A DNA stretch of 34,408 bases, from the NCBI GenBank assembly GCA_947304585.1, contig CAMZBI010000023.1:1-34408 (forward strand), written 5' to 3'. The stretch comes from an uncultured Clostridia bacterium. GTDB lineage: Bacteria; Bacillota; Clostridia; UBA1212. Position numbers and translations under genes: made by a program. Shown here one piece after another: positions 15,794 to 24,338 of this stretch (position 1 is its first letter; each line of letters opens with the position of its first letter). The notes under the pieces were generated by a model, which saw only the letters and a program-made list of their open reading frames with translations, was not told the origin of the DNA and did not search any database.

Positions 15794-17077
15794 TTACTCC
15801 GCAAAGCCGCCGATGGACTTGAACAGGTGCCAGAACTCGGGGCAGACCCACTCAACCGCTTCGCAGTTGTCGACAACGTTGGCTTTTTTGGAGCAAAGAG
15901 TCGCAAGAACCGCCACCGCAGCCACTGCGTAATTATTGTGGCAGTCGATCCTGACTCCGCCGTCAAAGGTGGACTTGCCGATGACAAACATGGAGCCTTT
16001 GCACCTGGATGTGAACTCTGCGCCAAGCTTGTTGAGCTCCGCAACGGTGTAGTAGAGCGCATGGTTGTTGCTCTCAAGGACCTCTTCGGTTATATTGTAG
16101 ATCTCCGTAACGCCATCCGTCTGAGTGGCGATGAAAAGGATATAGGGCAGGCAGTCCCCGCAGGCCTCCGCGTCGATACGGATAGGCGCTTTTGACGAAC
16201 TGTTTATGAAAGCCGCATTGCCGTCCTCGTCCTGAACGTAGTTCAGTTTCATATCGGACAGAATTTTCAGAAAGACGCCGTCGGCAAAAGGAGACTGGGA
16301 AAAAGTATCTTTAACGCCGACGCCAAAGCCGATGGCCGAGCAGCAAAGTCCCGGTATCACTATACGCCAGTCGCTGGCGGGAAGTACCGTACAACCCCCC
16401 TTGAGGGGACTGTCCCCTGAAACCGTGATCTCCTGGGGACCTGTCAGTTCGGCAGCGCCGCCGAGGGTTTTAACCGCCTCCACACAGCTTTTCAGAGCCA
16501 GCGCATTCTCCGAGGGCAGCGAAAGCTTTACCACCTGAGAATGTCCGTTTATAATGTTTGCCGTGATCACCGCAAGAATATCGTCCTCCGTGGCCTCGCC
16601 GTTGAGGTAGAGAATGTCCCTGGAGAGCACAAAATCCAGTGCCTCGCCTTCGTAGCGGGGAACGTTGTTTTCCCCCTCCTCATCCAACGTCTCCTCTTCC
16701 TGTTCCTCAACAGGCTTTCCAAGGAGAGCATCCAGGGAAAAACCGATGTCATTGTCAGTCTCTTCCGGCTCCTCTTTGAAATTTCTGTCGTCCAGGATCC
16801 CGTCAAGTTCCGTAAGCGCATCCGCAAAAAGAATCTTAAACGCATTTTCTCTGTTTGGAGCGGGATCGATGGCGCTGCCGTTGCTGCGTTCAAGAGCATT
16901 GGCGCCTGCACGCCTAATAAGACCCAGTGTTTCCCGGAAGGGGTCTTTAATAAACGAGCCCTTGAAAAAAGTTCTCCCGGGGCAGAGAGCGGCAATCTTC
17001 ATTGCGCAAATCCTGTAGGAGTCGATGGACGGGGGTTCAAGCATCCCCGATAGTTTTGTCTGATACACAAATTTCAT
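15794..17077 (-). CDS. EPSP synthase-like protein lacking catalytic residues
   Basis: A 427-aa protein with the length and layout of AroA (5-enolpyruvylshikimate-3-phosphate synthase). The N-terminus LSGMLEPPS-IDSYR aligns with the PPSKSxSxR segment, and the end CEAVEWVCPEFWHLFKSIGG with the usual closing helix. Key positions differ: the PEP-binding Lys is Ile17; the RVKETDR segment reads EVLESNN with the Arg lost; the DHR motif reads HNN (380-382). An acidic, Glu-rich insertion occupies about 100-138. The Asp of the IPDAA region appears kept (Asp308). So it probably has no EPSP synthase activity and may have a binding or structural role. AGGAG precedes the ATG by 6 nt. It lies between rimI and a YunG-like gene. 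Confidence 0.7.
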   Translation of the reverse strand: MKFVYQTKLSGMLEPPSIDSYRICAMKIAALCPGRTFFKGSFIKDPFRETLGLIRRAGANALERSNGSAIDPAPNRENAFKILFADALTELDGILDDRNFKEEPEETDNDIGFSLDALLGKPVEEQEEETLDEEGENNVPRYEGEALDFVLSRDILYLNGEATEDDILAVITANIINGHSQVVKLSLPSENALALKSCVEAVKTLGGAAELTGPQEITVSGDSPLKGGCTVLPASDWRIVIPGLCCSAIGFGVGVKDTFSQSPFADGVFLKILSDMKLNYVQDEDGNAAFINSSSKAPIRIDAEACGDCLPYILFIATQTDGVTEIYNITEEVLESNNHALYYTVAELNKLGAEFTSRCKGSMFVIGKSTFDGGVRIDCHNNYAVAAVAVLATLCSKKANVVDNCEAVEWVCPEFWHLFKSIGGFAE

Positions 17078-17121
17078 TAGTGTCTCCTATAACCGGCGGT
17101 CCGGAATTATTTTTTCACATT

Positions 17122-17547
17122 TCACAGTTCGAGAGCGTATATAAGCCCGTCATCACTTCCGTAGTACAGAGGCCGCTCCGAGATCTTTGCAAATCCGTTT
17201 TTTTCATAGAGCGCAATTGCAGGGGCATTGCTTCGTCTGACTTCCAACAGCACTTTTCTGCAGCCCGCTTCTTTTGAAACATCAATGCAGCGGCTTATCA
17301 GTTCTCCTGCGATTCCCAGCCTTCTGCAATCTTTTTTCACGCAAAGCCTGAGTATCTCGGCGTCGTCAAACACTGTGTCAAAGAAAATATAGCCTCTGAT
17401 CTCGCCGTTTTCTCCGCCCTCACATAAGATGTGACTGAACTCATTGGCGACGTCGCCAATGGCCGCTGCATCCCAGGGCTCCGGGAAGCATTCCCTCTCA
17501 AGTTCCGCTATGCTGTCAAGATCTGGAAAGGCGGCTTCTCTTATCAT
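17122..17547 (-). CDS. rimI: Ribosomal protein alanine N-acetyltransferase RimI-like (GNAT)
   Basis: A 141-aa GNAT acetyltransferase. The acetyl-CoA motif is RRLGIAG (R/QxxGxG/A type), followed by LLEVRRSNAPAIALYEKNGF, the stretch typical of RimI. It would acetylate protein N-termini such as ribosomal protein S18. The ATG at 17547 is chosen; a TTG three codons earlier would overlap the tsaB stop and sits closer to AAGGG, so the exact start is open. Placement right after tsaB is the common Firmicute order. Confidence 0.85.
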   Translation of the reverse strand: MIREAAFPDLDSIAELERECFPEPWDAAAIGDVANEFSHILCEGGENGEIRGYIFFDTVFDDAEILRLCVKKDCRRLGIAGELISRCIDVSKEAGCRKVLLEVRRSNAPAIALYEKNGFAKISERPLYYGSDDGLIYALEL

Positions 17548-17552
17548 AGTCG

Positions 17553-18317
17553 TCAATTGCCCTTGAGGGTCACGTGGACCTCTTTATAATAGTTTGCGCA
17601 GGCTTTTTCGGGGGTAAAACCGGACAGGTCTCCTCCTGCAGCTTCTATTTCTGCCGCGACAGCCGTCAGTGCCCCTTTATAATTTCCGGTCACGTCTTTA
17701 TCATCCGGAAACGCGGTTTTTCCGAGATCGCTTTCAAGGGCATCTCTGTTTCTCAGTGCGCCGTCGCCGCAGAAGATGATCTTGGCGGTTGTTTTAGTGT
17801 TTCCCGCCGGCAAGTCATCATTCCCTCCGGATCTCAGTTTCTCTGCGAAAGCCGCGATGTCCCCGATATAGTCGGATCTCACGTCCGAAACCGCATTCAG
17901 TTTACCGTCCTTTACGCGAAAAGCCGAATAAAAGCAGAGTGTATTTCTGGCGTCGATCAGGGGGATCACAATGTCGCCCTCCTCCGCCCCGTCTGTTAAG
18001 GCACCAAACCCGGAAAAAGCCAGAAAATCAAGAGTATTGATGGTCACAAGAGGCTTTCCGGCGCCGTAGGCAAGCATTTTCCCGCAGGACACGCCGATAC
18101 GAAGACCCGTGTATGAGCCGGGTCCCGCAGTAACACCGATGACGTCAACGTCCGCAAGTTTCATTCCCGCGTCGCAAAGGGCCTTGTCAATAAGAGGCAG
18201 CAGATTGGAGGCATGGGTCTTTTCACCGTTGTCGATACCGAATGAAAGAAGTCTTTCGTTTTCTATCACGAAAACGTTGGCAAGTTTTGCTGAGGTATCA
18301 ATGAAAAGCTTTCTCAA
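17553..18317 (-). CDS. tsaB: tRNA threonylcarbamoyladenosine biosynthesis protein TsaB
   Basis: A 254-aa ASKHA-fold protein, partner of TsaD and TsaE in making t6A37 on ANN-decoding tRNAs. Signatures: start RKLFIDTSA, HASNLLPLIDKAL, and GVTAGPGSYTGLRIGV, nearly identical to the TsaB consensus. The TTG at 18317 overlaps the end of tsaE by 20 nt and is preceded by GGAGGG 8 nt upstream, inside tsaE. A Gly/Asp/Asn-rich loop near 155-175 is longer than usual. tsaD is not in the window. Confidence 0.93.
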   Translation of the reverse strand: MRKLFIDTSAKLANVFVIENERLLSFGIDNGEKTHASNLLPLIDKALCDAGMKLADVDVIGVTAGPGSYTGLRIGVSCGKMLAYGAGKPLVTINTLDFLAFSGFGALTDGAEEGDIVIPLIDARNTLCFYSAFRVKDGKLNAVSDVRSDYIGDIAAFAEKLRSGGNDDLPAGNTKTTAKIIFCGDGALRNRDALESDLGKTAFPDDKDVTGNYKGALTAVAAEIEAAGGDLSGFTPEKACANYYKEVHVTLKGN

Positions 18318-18780
18318 TCAGTTCACCCTCCTCTCCTTCTGCCGAAATGTATATTTCCCGGTAGTTTTTGGAAATATCGTCCCTTCTTACAATGTTTACC
18401 GAGATGCTTCCCATTGGCGGTTCCTTCATAACGTTTCCCGCCCACTCGCAGATGAGCACCGCATCCTCGCCGAAATCAAAAAAGCCCGCATCGTAAAGAT
18501 CCTCAAGAGAGGAGAGCCTGTAGGCGTCGCAGTGGACTATCTCCGCTTTCTCCGAAGAACCCGGAAAAACACCTTTGTATATGTTGATCAGCGCAAAAGT
18601 GGGGCTTGTCACGTTTTCGGAGACCCCGAGCCCTCTGCAAAGCCCTTTTACGAACACGGTCTTTCCCGCTCCAAGGTCCCCGTCAAGAAGAACCAGACTT
18701 CCGGGTCTCAAAAACCGGGCGATCTTCTCGCCTGTGTTTCCCGTCTTTTTGCTTGATTTAGAGATCACTTTCACAGTCAT
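18298..18780 (-). CDS. tsaE: tRNA threonylcarbamoyladenosine biosynthesis ATPase TsaE
   Basis: A 160-aa P-loop ATPase with Walker A GDLGAGKT (about 34-41), the TSPTFALIN segment, the HCDAYRL motif and ICEWAGNV, all diagnostic for TsaE (YjeE). It powers turnover of the TsaBDE complex in t6A synthesis. It starts 6 nt after the deacetylase stop with no clear Shine-Dalgarno, suggesting translational coupling, and overlaps tsaB. Confidence 0.93.
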   Translation of the reverse strand: MTVKVISKSSKKTGNTGEKIARFLRPGSLVLLDGDLGAGKTVFVKGLCRGLGVSENVTSPTFALINIYKGVFPGSSEKAEIVHCDAYRLSSLEDLYDAGFFDFGEDAVLICEWAGNVMKEPPMGSISVNIVRRDDISKNYREIYISAEGEEGELIEKAFH

Positions 18781-18786
18781 AACAAC

Positions 18787-19872
18787 TCAGTTAAAGACTT
18801 TGTGCCTTATGGGCGTGGTCTCGGGCGTAAGTCTGTCGAACGCAAAGCCCCGCTCAAGGCAGGTCTCGATAATTTTGGACAGGGCAGTCGCGGTATTTGA
18901 CATTGTATCGAAGTCGTGCATCAGCACAACGTTGTATTTCCAGTCTGAGTGGCAATTGTCAATGACCGATTTGGCAATGATATCCGGGTCAATGATCTCC
19001 ATGGCGTCTTCGGGGGATATGTTCCAGTCAAAGTAAGAATAGCCAAGCTCCACCATTTTCACGGTAAGCCGGGACATGATCCCCACGCTATAGTCAGCGC
19101 TTCGCTGGTTTGAAGCACCTCCCGGGAACCGGAAAATAAGAGCCCTGTAATTCAGCTCGCTTCTGAGTCTGGATTCGATCGTGTTAAAGTCGTTCAGGAA
19201 AGCCTCGTCGGAGGTGTAAATGTCGGAATAAACGTGGCTGTTGCAGTGTATCCCTACGCTGTGGCCCTCGTCGATTGCCCTCTTCACGTACTGTCTTGTA
19301 TCGTCGGTCAGTTCTTTGCCAACGACAAAGAACGTGGCCTTCACGTTGTATTTTTTCAGTGCGTCCAGAACCTCTCCGGTGACAAAACTGGGACCGTCGT
19401 CAAAAGTCAGGTAAATCGTAGAGCCGTTCCAGTTAGAGGGCTTTACGACAGTGGATGCGTCGTAGTGGACTTCGATATATTTCCCGGGTTCAACGGTGGG
19501 CGTGGGTTCAGGTGTGTTTGTTGGTCGGGGGGTCTCAACGGGAGTTGCGGCCTCTTCAGTCCCGGCAGGAACCGTCTGCTCCGGGGTCACTGAAGGCGTG
19601 GTTTCCGGATCGGGAGTTGTTTCCGGCGCTGCGGTCTTCTCAGTGCCCGGTGTCTCCGTCGCGAGAGCTACAGGTTCGGAAGTGTTTGACGCATACCTTT
19701 TCTCGTATGTGTATTTTGTGTCAAGCATCAGCATGCCGAAAATAAGAGCGATTCCCGCAAGAGTGAGACATATCCCGGGGAGGGCCATTTTTTTGCCAAA
19801 GAGAACAACAAGACCTGCAATAATCACCGCCAACCCTGCGGCAAGACCGATTCCAAGCAGTACCAGATTCAT
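18787..19872 (-). CDS. Membrane-anchored polysaccharide deacetylase (CE4)
   Basis: A 361-aa protein with two N-terminal TM helices (about 4-25 and 30-50), a Thr/Pro/Glu-rich linker (about 62-128) that would span the wall, and a NodB-homology domain (about 150-350). CE4 motifs: TFDDGPS (Asp158, Asp159), the metal-binding His209 and His213 in GIHCNSH, RFPGGASN (248-255), FDW (281-283) and VLMHD (His319). It would remove N-acetyl groups from peptidoglycan or another amino-sugar polymer outside the cell. First gene of the operon that continues into tsaE, so a wall enzyme is expressed together with tRNA-modification genes. Confidence 0.9.
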   Translation of the reverse strand: MNLVLLGIGLAAGLAVIIAGLVVLFGKKMALPGICLTLAGIALIFGMLMLDTKYTYEKRYASNTSEPVALATETPGTEKTAAPETTPDPETTPSVTPEQTVPAGTEEAATPVETPRPTNTPEPTPTVEPGKYIEVHYDASTVVKPSNWNGSTIYLTFDDGPSFVTGEVLDALKKYNVKATFFVVGKELTDDTRQYVKRAIDEGHSVGIHCNSHVYSDIYTSDEAFLNDFNTIESRLRSELNYRALIFRFPGGASNQRSADYSVGIMSRLTVKMVELGYSYFDWNISPEDAMEIIDPDIIAKSVIDNCHSDWKYNVVLMHDFDTMSNTATALSKIIETCLERGFAFDRLTPETTPIRHKVFN

Positions 19873-19914
19873 AAACCTACGATCTCTTTTCTTTTGAATG
19901 AATTCCGGCAGTTC

Positions 19915-19943
19915 AGTATGCCGAAGCTAACGCTATTTTACAA
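19915..19943 (-). promoter_or_regulatory. Probable promoter of the deacetylase-tsaEB-rimI operon
   Basis: Minus strand TTGTAA (19938-19943), 17 nt, CATACT (19915-19920), about 45 nt before the deacetylase start. It begins directly after the T-rich tract of the upstream terminator. Confidence 0.45.
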
Positions 19944-19949
19944 CAAAAA

Positions 19950-19978
19950 CACGCAAAAATGCAACCGGGAACCCCCGG
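19950..19978 (-). terminator. Intrinsic terminator of the ABC exporter operon
   Basis: On the minus strand a 5-bp GC stem (CCGGG-GGTT-CCCGG) is followed by TTGCATTTTTGCG and a further T-run. It lies 12 nt past the permease stop. Confidence 0.55.
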
Positions 19979-19989
19979 CCTTTCAAGAC

Positions 19990-21591
19990 TCACAGTCTCC
20001 CAAACAAAACTTCTCCCTTTTTATCTATTACCCTCAGCAGAATTACGCCAAGGGCCGCGAAGACTGCAGTGCAGATCCCGAGGTATACATCCGCCCTCAT
20101 AAAGAATCCGGCGGGAATGTAAAGCAGCGCTATGTTTGCTGCCAACGCCATCACTCCGAACACGCCGATGACCACTGTTGCGCTCTGTTTTATCGGGACA
20201 ACTTCGTCCGTCCAGTGGACGTTGGCGAGACACACGCCGATGAGAGTGTTGAACACGGCAGTGAAAAACGCAAACACCGCAGGAAAAAGCACCGTCAATA
20301 TTCTAACGAAAACGTTGCCGGGTGTTATCACAGCTGCGCAGACCGACGTGAAAAGCATGGGGATTATCGTAATAATGAACTGGACAGCGGCCTTGGCGTG
20401 AAGGATCGTTTTCGCAGGGACAGGCAGAGACCGGGGTATCCAGATGTTTTTTCCCTCCAGGGCTACGGACGGAGATGCTGTGTCGATCATCGAAGAAAGA
20501 GCGCACAGGACGGTGCATAATCCCACGCAGACCATGCCCTTGACGTCAAAGCCCCCCTCAAACTCCGGGATCCGGCTTAACAGATCGCCTCCCTTGATCA
20601 GGAGAAGCACGCCAACGATGGGAAGAAGGATCACACCCAGGCCGCAGTTGAGCATGTAATTGGGGCTGGATGTGAAACGCGAAAACTCTTTCCCTAAAAA
20701 TGCCGCAAAAGCGCTTCTGCCTCTAATGGTCTTTTCACGGTAGACAGTTTTTGAAAGTTTTTCCGATGCGGTGGCATTGCCGAAAAAGCTCCTGGACATG
20801 AGAAAGATCACCAATGCGAGGAGCCCTGCCGAAGCTGCAAGAAATACAGCCGACCAGGGGAAAGAGCCCTCGCCGACGCTGCCGAAAAGATATACAAAAT
20901 ATGCCTTGCCTCTTATCGCATCAGCGTAAACCGCGGCATTTTCGCTGAGGTCTGAAATAAGATCTCTTGCCTTAAAATAGACGAAAAAGTAGGCGGCAAA
21001 AAACGCCAGGGCAAGAAGCACCGTGATCACGTTCTTTTTCTTTACTCTTACGCTGACAGCCGCTATGATACGCCCGATGACGCAGGACAGCGTCAGCACA
21101 AGCAGGGAAACGATCACGTAAAGGATCAGACCCCCGATGACCGCTCCAAAGCCCGGCCTGGCGGTGAACCAATAGACAAGGAGCGCCGGTACCATTGCCG
21201 TGCCGGAATAGACCGTGCCGAGGATATAAACGTTGAGCAGCCTCGCAACAACGATATCCCGGGGCGGTATCGGCAACGAGAACAGCAGGTCGTTGTCCTT
21301 CCCTTTGTATACGCCGGAATAGGTGCTGAAACCGCTGCCGAAGGCGCCCATCATCAGGGCGAAACCGGACATGATCGCAAAATACAGCCAGCCCGCTCCC
21401 GCATCGCTAAGACTCCTGCATATAGAGTTCGCCATCACAAAAAACATGCCCGACATGTACAGGATCAGATATGCGTACAGCAGGAAGAACCCGACAACGG
21501 CTCCCTTCGAGCGCACTTTGTTCCGCTTGTAGTCGAAGAAGAATCGCCTGAAGAACTCCGCAAACTGCTTCTTAAGAAGGCTCTTTATCAT
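19990..21591 (-). CDS. ABC exporter permease (ABC-2 type)
   Basis: A 533-aa integral membrane protein with about ten to twelve hydrophobic segments and a basic cytoplasmic N-terminus. A conserved-looking cytoplasmic loop after the second or third TM reads GVYKGKDNDLLFSLPIPPRD, a pattern common in multi-TM exporter permeases of Firmicutes (YthQ/EcsB-like). Its ATG directly abuts the stop of the ATPase gene, so the two form one exporter. The substrate is unknown; lipid, peptide or antimicrobial export are all possible. Confidence 0.8.
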   Translation of the reverse strand: MIKSLLKKQFAEFFRRFFFDYKRNKVRSKGAVVGFFLLYAYLILYMSGMFFVMANSICRSLSDAGAGWLYFAIMSGFALMMGAFGSGFSTYSGVYKGKDNDLLFSLPIPPRDIVVARLLNVYILGTVYSGTAMVPALLVYWFTARPGFGAVIGGLILYVIVSLLVLTLSCVIGRIIAAVSVRVKKKNVITVLLALAFFAAYFFVYFKARDLISDLSENAAVYADAIRGKAYFVYLFGSVGEGSFPWSAVFLAASAGLLALVIFLMSRSFFGNATASEKLSKTVYREKTIRGRSAFAAFLGKEFSRFTSSPNYMLNCGLGVILLPIVGVLLLIKGGDLLSRIPEFEGGFDVKGMVCVGLCTVLCALSSMIDTASPSVALEGKNIWIPRSLPVPAKTILHAKAAVQFIITIIPMLFTSVCAAVITPGNVFVRILTVLFPAVFAFFTAVFNTLIGVCLANVHWTDEVVPIKQSATVVIGVFGVMALAANIALLYIPAGFFMRADVYLGICTAVFAALGVILLRVIDKKGEVLFGRL

Positions 21592-22299
21592 TTATTCTCC
21601 CTCCAGTTCCAGGAACACTTCCTCAAGGCTGTCGTCGCCCTTGACCTCCTCCATAGGGCCCGACCTTATAAGCCGGCCATGCTTTATTATGGCAATTTTA
21701 TCGCACAGTTTCTCTGCAACTTCAAGCACGTGGGTCGAGAAAAAGATCGCTCCGCCTTTGTCGCACAGGCCGCGCATCATCTCCTTCAGTGTATGCGACG
21801 CCTTCGGGTCAAGTCCCACGAATGGTTCGTCCATTATCACAAGTTTAGGCTCATGTATCCAGGCGGAAATGATCGCCAGTTTCTGCTTCATACCGTGGGA
21901 ATATGCGGATATGGGCTGAGCCAGATCTTCCGTCAGTTCAAATTTGTCTGCGTACTCGCGTATTCTGCTTTGTCTTTCCTCCGACGGTATTCCAAAGATA
22001 TCGGCAATGAAATTCAGGTATTTTATTCCTGTCATAAAATCGTAAAGATCCGGGTTGTCGGGAATGTAGGCGATGATCTTTTTGCACTCCAGGGGCTTCT
22101 CGCGTATCGAAATGCCGCCAATGTATATCTCCCCTTCGTCAAATTTCAGAATGCCGGCAACGCTCTTGAGAGTCGTGGTCTTTCCCGCGCCGTTATGCCC
22201 TATAAATCCGTAGATCTCGCCGGGCCTGATCTGCAGTGAAAGGTCGTCCACAGCCTTTTTGTCACCGTAGTTTTTTGTAAGATGTTCTATCCTTAGCAT
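21592..22299 (-). CDS. ABC transporter ATP-binding protein
   Basis: A 235-aa ATPase with Walker A GHNGAGKTT (34-42), signature YSHGMKQ, Walker B LVIMDEP and the FSTHVLE H-loop, arranged as in ABC-2 exporter subunits. The ATG at 22299 is chosen because the homologous fold begins at MLRIEHLTKNYG; a longer reading to 22650 would run across the promoter and into the divergent gene. A weak GAGAG lies about 8 nt upstream. Energises the adjacent permease. Confidence 0.93.
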   Translation of the reverse strand: MLRIEHLTKNYGDKKAVDDLSLQIRPGEIYGFIGHNGAGKTTTLKSVAGILKFDEGEIYIGGISIREKPLECKKIIAYIPDNPDLYDFMTGIKYLNFIADIFGIPSEERQSRIREYADKFELTEDLAQPISAYSHGMKQKLAIISAWIHEPKLVIMDEPFVGLDPKASHTLKEMMRGLCDKGGAIFFSTHVLEVAEKLCDKIAIIKHGRLIRSGPMEEVKGDDSLEEVFLELEGE

Positions 22300-22384
22300 T
22301 GTTGAAATCTCTCTTTCGAAATTGTTTGTGCAAGGCTTGCGGGACGGCATTGGCGTCTTTGTCCGTTTACCGGCGCACACGCAA

Positions 22385-22413
22385 ATGATACCACATTTGG
22401 TCTTTTTTCTCAA
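22385..22413 (-). promoter_or_regulatory. Sigma-A promoter of the ABC exporter operon
   Basis: Minus strand TTGAGA (22408-22413), 17 nt, TATCAT (22385-22390). The leader to the ATG is about 80 nt. No equally good promoter is visible for the divergent radical SAM gene. Confidence 0.6.
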
Positions 22414-22533
22414 TTCCGGTTTCCCGCAGGTTCTTCTCCCGCAAGACCTCCGGCCCCCGCTGATCATTATTGATTTTAAACCTTTTTCGTGATAAAAAAG
22501 CAGTATCATCGTGGAGGATGATTCTTCAGAGAA

Positions 22534-23445
22534 ATGGCTTACAAGTGTTTTGACTGTCCCCGCAATTGCGGCGCAATAAGAGACGGCTCTTCCGGAAAAG
22601 GGTTTTGCGGAGGAGGCGAGCTTATTGACGTTGCCAAAGTCATGCGCCATATGTGGGAGGAACCCTGCATTGGCGGTGACAAAGGCGTCGAGAACGTATT
22701 CCTATACGGCTGCAATTTAAAATGCGTCTATTGCCAGAACCGGAAGATCAACGGCACTTCAGATGACTTTGACAAGTCAAGACTGATGAGGCTCGACCCT
22801 CCGGGGTTCGCCGAGCTTCTGGTCACGTCCTCGCAAACAGATGCGGCCTCCGTCGGCATTGTCACCGGCGACCACTTCATAAGGCAGATCTCGAAAGCCG
22901 TCACGGAAGATATTAGATCCAGAATATCCAAGCCGATCGTATTCAACTGCGGCGGCTACCAGAAGCCAGATATGCTGGAACTCCTTAAGGACAGAGTCGA
23001 CATATTTATGCCGGACTTCAAATACGTTGACAAAGACCTTGCAGGAACTCTTTCACGTGCAAAAGACTACCCCTCCGTCTGCCTCCGGGCAATTGAAAAA
23101 TGTTTTGAGATCACCGGACCTGCGGTTTTCGGCGAAGACGGTCTTATGAAAAAAGGCGTCCTTGTAAGACACCTCATCCTGCCCGGGCACATAAATAACA
23201 CTCTTGGCGTCATAGACAAACTTAACGAGACGTTCAGGCCCGGGGACATAGTTTTCAGCCTCATGAGCCAGTACGTTCCCGTCAGCGGTTTCTGCCCTCC
23301 TCCGGGATTTGAGAAGCTGTCCGGCGGAATATCAAAGGCGGAATACAAAAAGGCTAAAGCCTATCTTGAAAACGCGTCAAACATCACCCTTGGCTACACC
23401 CAGGACCCGGCCTCTTCAAGCTCAGGATTTATTCCGGATTTTTAG
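22534..23445 (+). CDS. PflX-like radical SAM protein (pyruvate formate-lyase activating enzyme-like)
   Basis: A 303-aa protein with the radical SAM cluster motif CNLKCVYC (Cys60, Cys64, Cys67). An N-terminal Cys set (Cys5, Cys8, Cys12, Cys25 in CFDCPRNC and GFCG) probably binds a second metal site, as in COG1313/PflX proteins. It keeps the GGYQ and YVPVSGF segments of that family. It would use S-adenosylmethionine to make a glycyl or substrate radical, but no glycyl radical enzyme gene is nearby. The ATG is the only in-frame start; GGAGG is 16 nt upstream, which is long, so initiation may be weak. Confidence 0.85.
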   Translation: MAYKCFDCPRNCGAIRDGSSGKGFCGGGELIDVAKVMRHMWEEPCIGGDKGVENVFLYGCNLKCVYCQNRKINGTSDDFDKSRLMRLDPPGFAELLVTSSQTDAASVGIVTGDHFIRQISKAVTEDIRSRISKPIVFNCGGYQKPDMLELLKDRVDIFMPDFKYVDKDLAGTLSRAKDYPSVCLRAIEKCFEITGPAVFGEDGLMKKGVLVRHLILPGHINNTLGVIDKLNETFRPGDIVFSLMSQYVPVSGFCPPPGFEKLSGGISKAEYKKAKAYLENASNITLGYTQDPASSSSGFIPDF

Positions 23446-23461
23446 GTAAATTTCGTAGTAT

Positions 23462-23495
23462 AAAAACGGGGAAGCGCAGAAGGAGCGTCTCCCCG
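23462..23495 (-). terminator. Intrinsic terminator of the ClpP/VirD4-like/DUF6273 operon
   Basis: Stem CGGGGA/TCCCCG with an inner GCG-type extension, followed on the minus strand by TTTTTATAC. It lies about 20 nt past the DUF6273 stop and also closes the convergent radical SAM gene. Confidence 0.7.
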
Positions 23496-23516
23496 AACAA
23501 AACGTATTATTCGACG

Positions 23517-24251
23517 TCAATCTTTATCGTCGCCGTCGTCCTCATACTCAAACTCCCAGGGGTCTTCCGACTTCCGCCCGTGATTTTTTCCCAAGGCGCA
23601 GAAAACGTGATCGCAGACAGGCTTTAGATCCGGCATGCGGCCGTTTGTCCTCACAGTGATAACCGGTCTTACGCCCATGTCGGAATTGAAAAGAGGCGCG
23701 CCCTTTTCATTAACTTCCCCCGAGTCGTCAACGAACATGGCGTAATAATCGTGTTCTCCCCTGTCCGTCAGCCAGTAGCAGCAGGGAGCATCGTCGCCCG
23801 AGAGTCTTCCCTCATTTGCGGCATACTCCGTAGGAAAGCATATCGTGCCGTAAACGTCGGTTTCTTCCATTATGTTTCTATTGAGGAGGGACACCCGGTC
23901 ATCCAGGCCGGAATAAAAACGGCCCAGGCTTCCCCAGGGATCTCTGCCCCCTTGTTTGTATGCATTGTTGCTCTCAAGAATCAGTTCAGCCTCTTCCCGG
24001 GAAAAAACGGCGTTAAAAAAATCTTCGTTGAGCCATTTCCGAAGCGAACACCTGTCCCATTTGACGCCCATTAAAATATCGTTGTATTTTTTGAAATCAA
24101 GGACGTATCTGCTGACAAGGGTTATAGTGTCAGGATTCTGTCTGAAAAGATAAAGCCATTCCACCGGCTTTACCTCCCCGTTTTTCCCCTGAGGGTAGGC
24201 GCCAAGCAGTATCGGCCGGTTTTTTGAAATTTTTAAATACGTGTTCTTCAA
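23517..24251 (-). CDS. DUF6273 domain protein
   Basis: A 244-aa soluble protein. It opens with PILLGAYPQGKNGEVKPVEW, continues with the recurrent SLRKWLNEDFFNAVFSREE motif, and ends its domain with MGVRPVITVRTNG; this pattern matches the DUF6273 family seen in many Clostridia. The last 20 residues are strongly acidic. No catalytic motif is recognised. The TTG at 24251 has AAGGAG 8 nt upstream. It follows the VirD4-like gene by about 87 nt, with a hairpin in the gap, and is the last gene of that operon. Function unknown. Confidence 0.7.
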   Translation of the reverse strand: MKNTYLKISKNRPILLGAYPQGKNGEVKPVEWLYLFRQNPDTITLVSRYVLDFKKYNDILMGVKWDRCSLRKWLNEDFFNAVFSREEAELILESNNAYKQGGRDPWGSLGRFYSGLDDRVSLLNRNIMEETDVYGTICFPTEYAANEGRLSGDDAPCCYWLTDRGEHDYYAMFVDDSGEVNEKGAPLFNSDMGVRPVITVRTNGRMPDLKPVCDHVFCALGKNHGRKSEDPWEFEYEDDGDDKD

Positions 24252-24284
24252 TGTCTGTTCTCCTTCTTTACCGAACCGGACAGA

Positions 24285-24318
24285 CCGTTCCCCGTGGTTA
24301 TTGATCCGCAGGGAACGG
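24285..24318 (-). other. Hairpin in the gap between VirD4-like and DUF6273 genes
   Basis: CCGTTCCC (24285-24292) pairs perfectly with GGGAACGG (24311-24318) around an 18-nt loop. No T-tract follows on the minus strand, so it is more likely an mRNA processing or stability element, or a leaky attenuator, than a terminator. Confidence 0.5.
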
Positions 24319-24338
24319 CGATTCGATTCATTAAGTTA

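Noticed and set aside
22300..22650. N-terminal extension of the ABC ATPase
   Set aside because: Would run over the exporter promoter and the start of the divergent radical SAM gene; the ABC fold starts at 22299.
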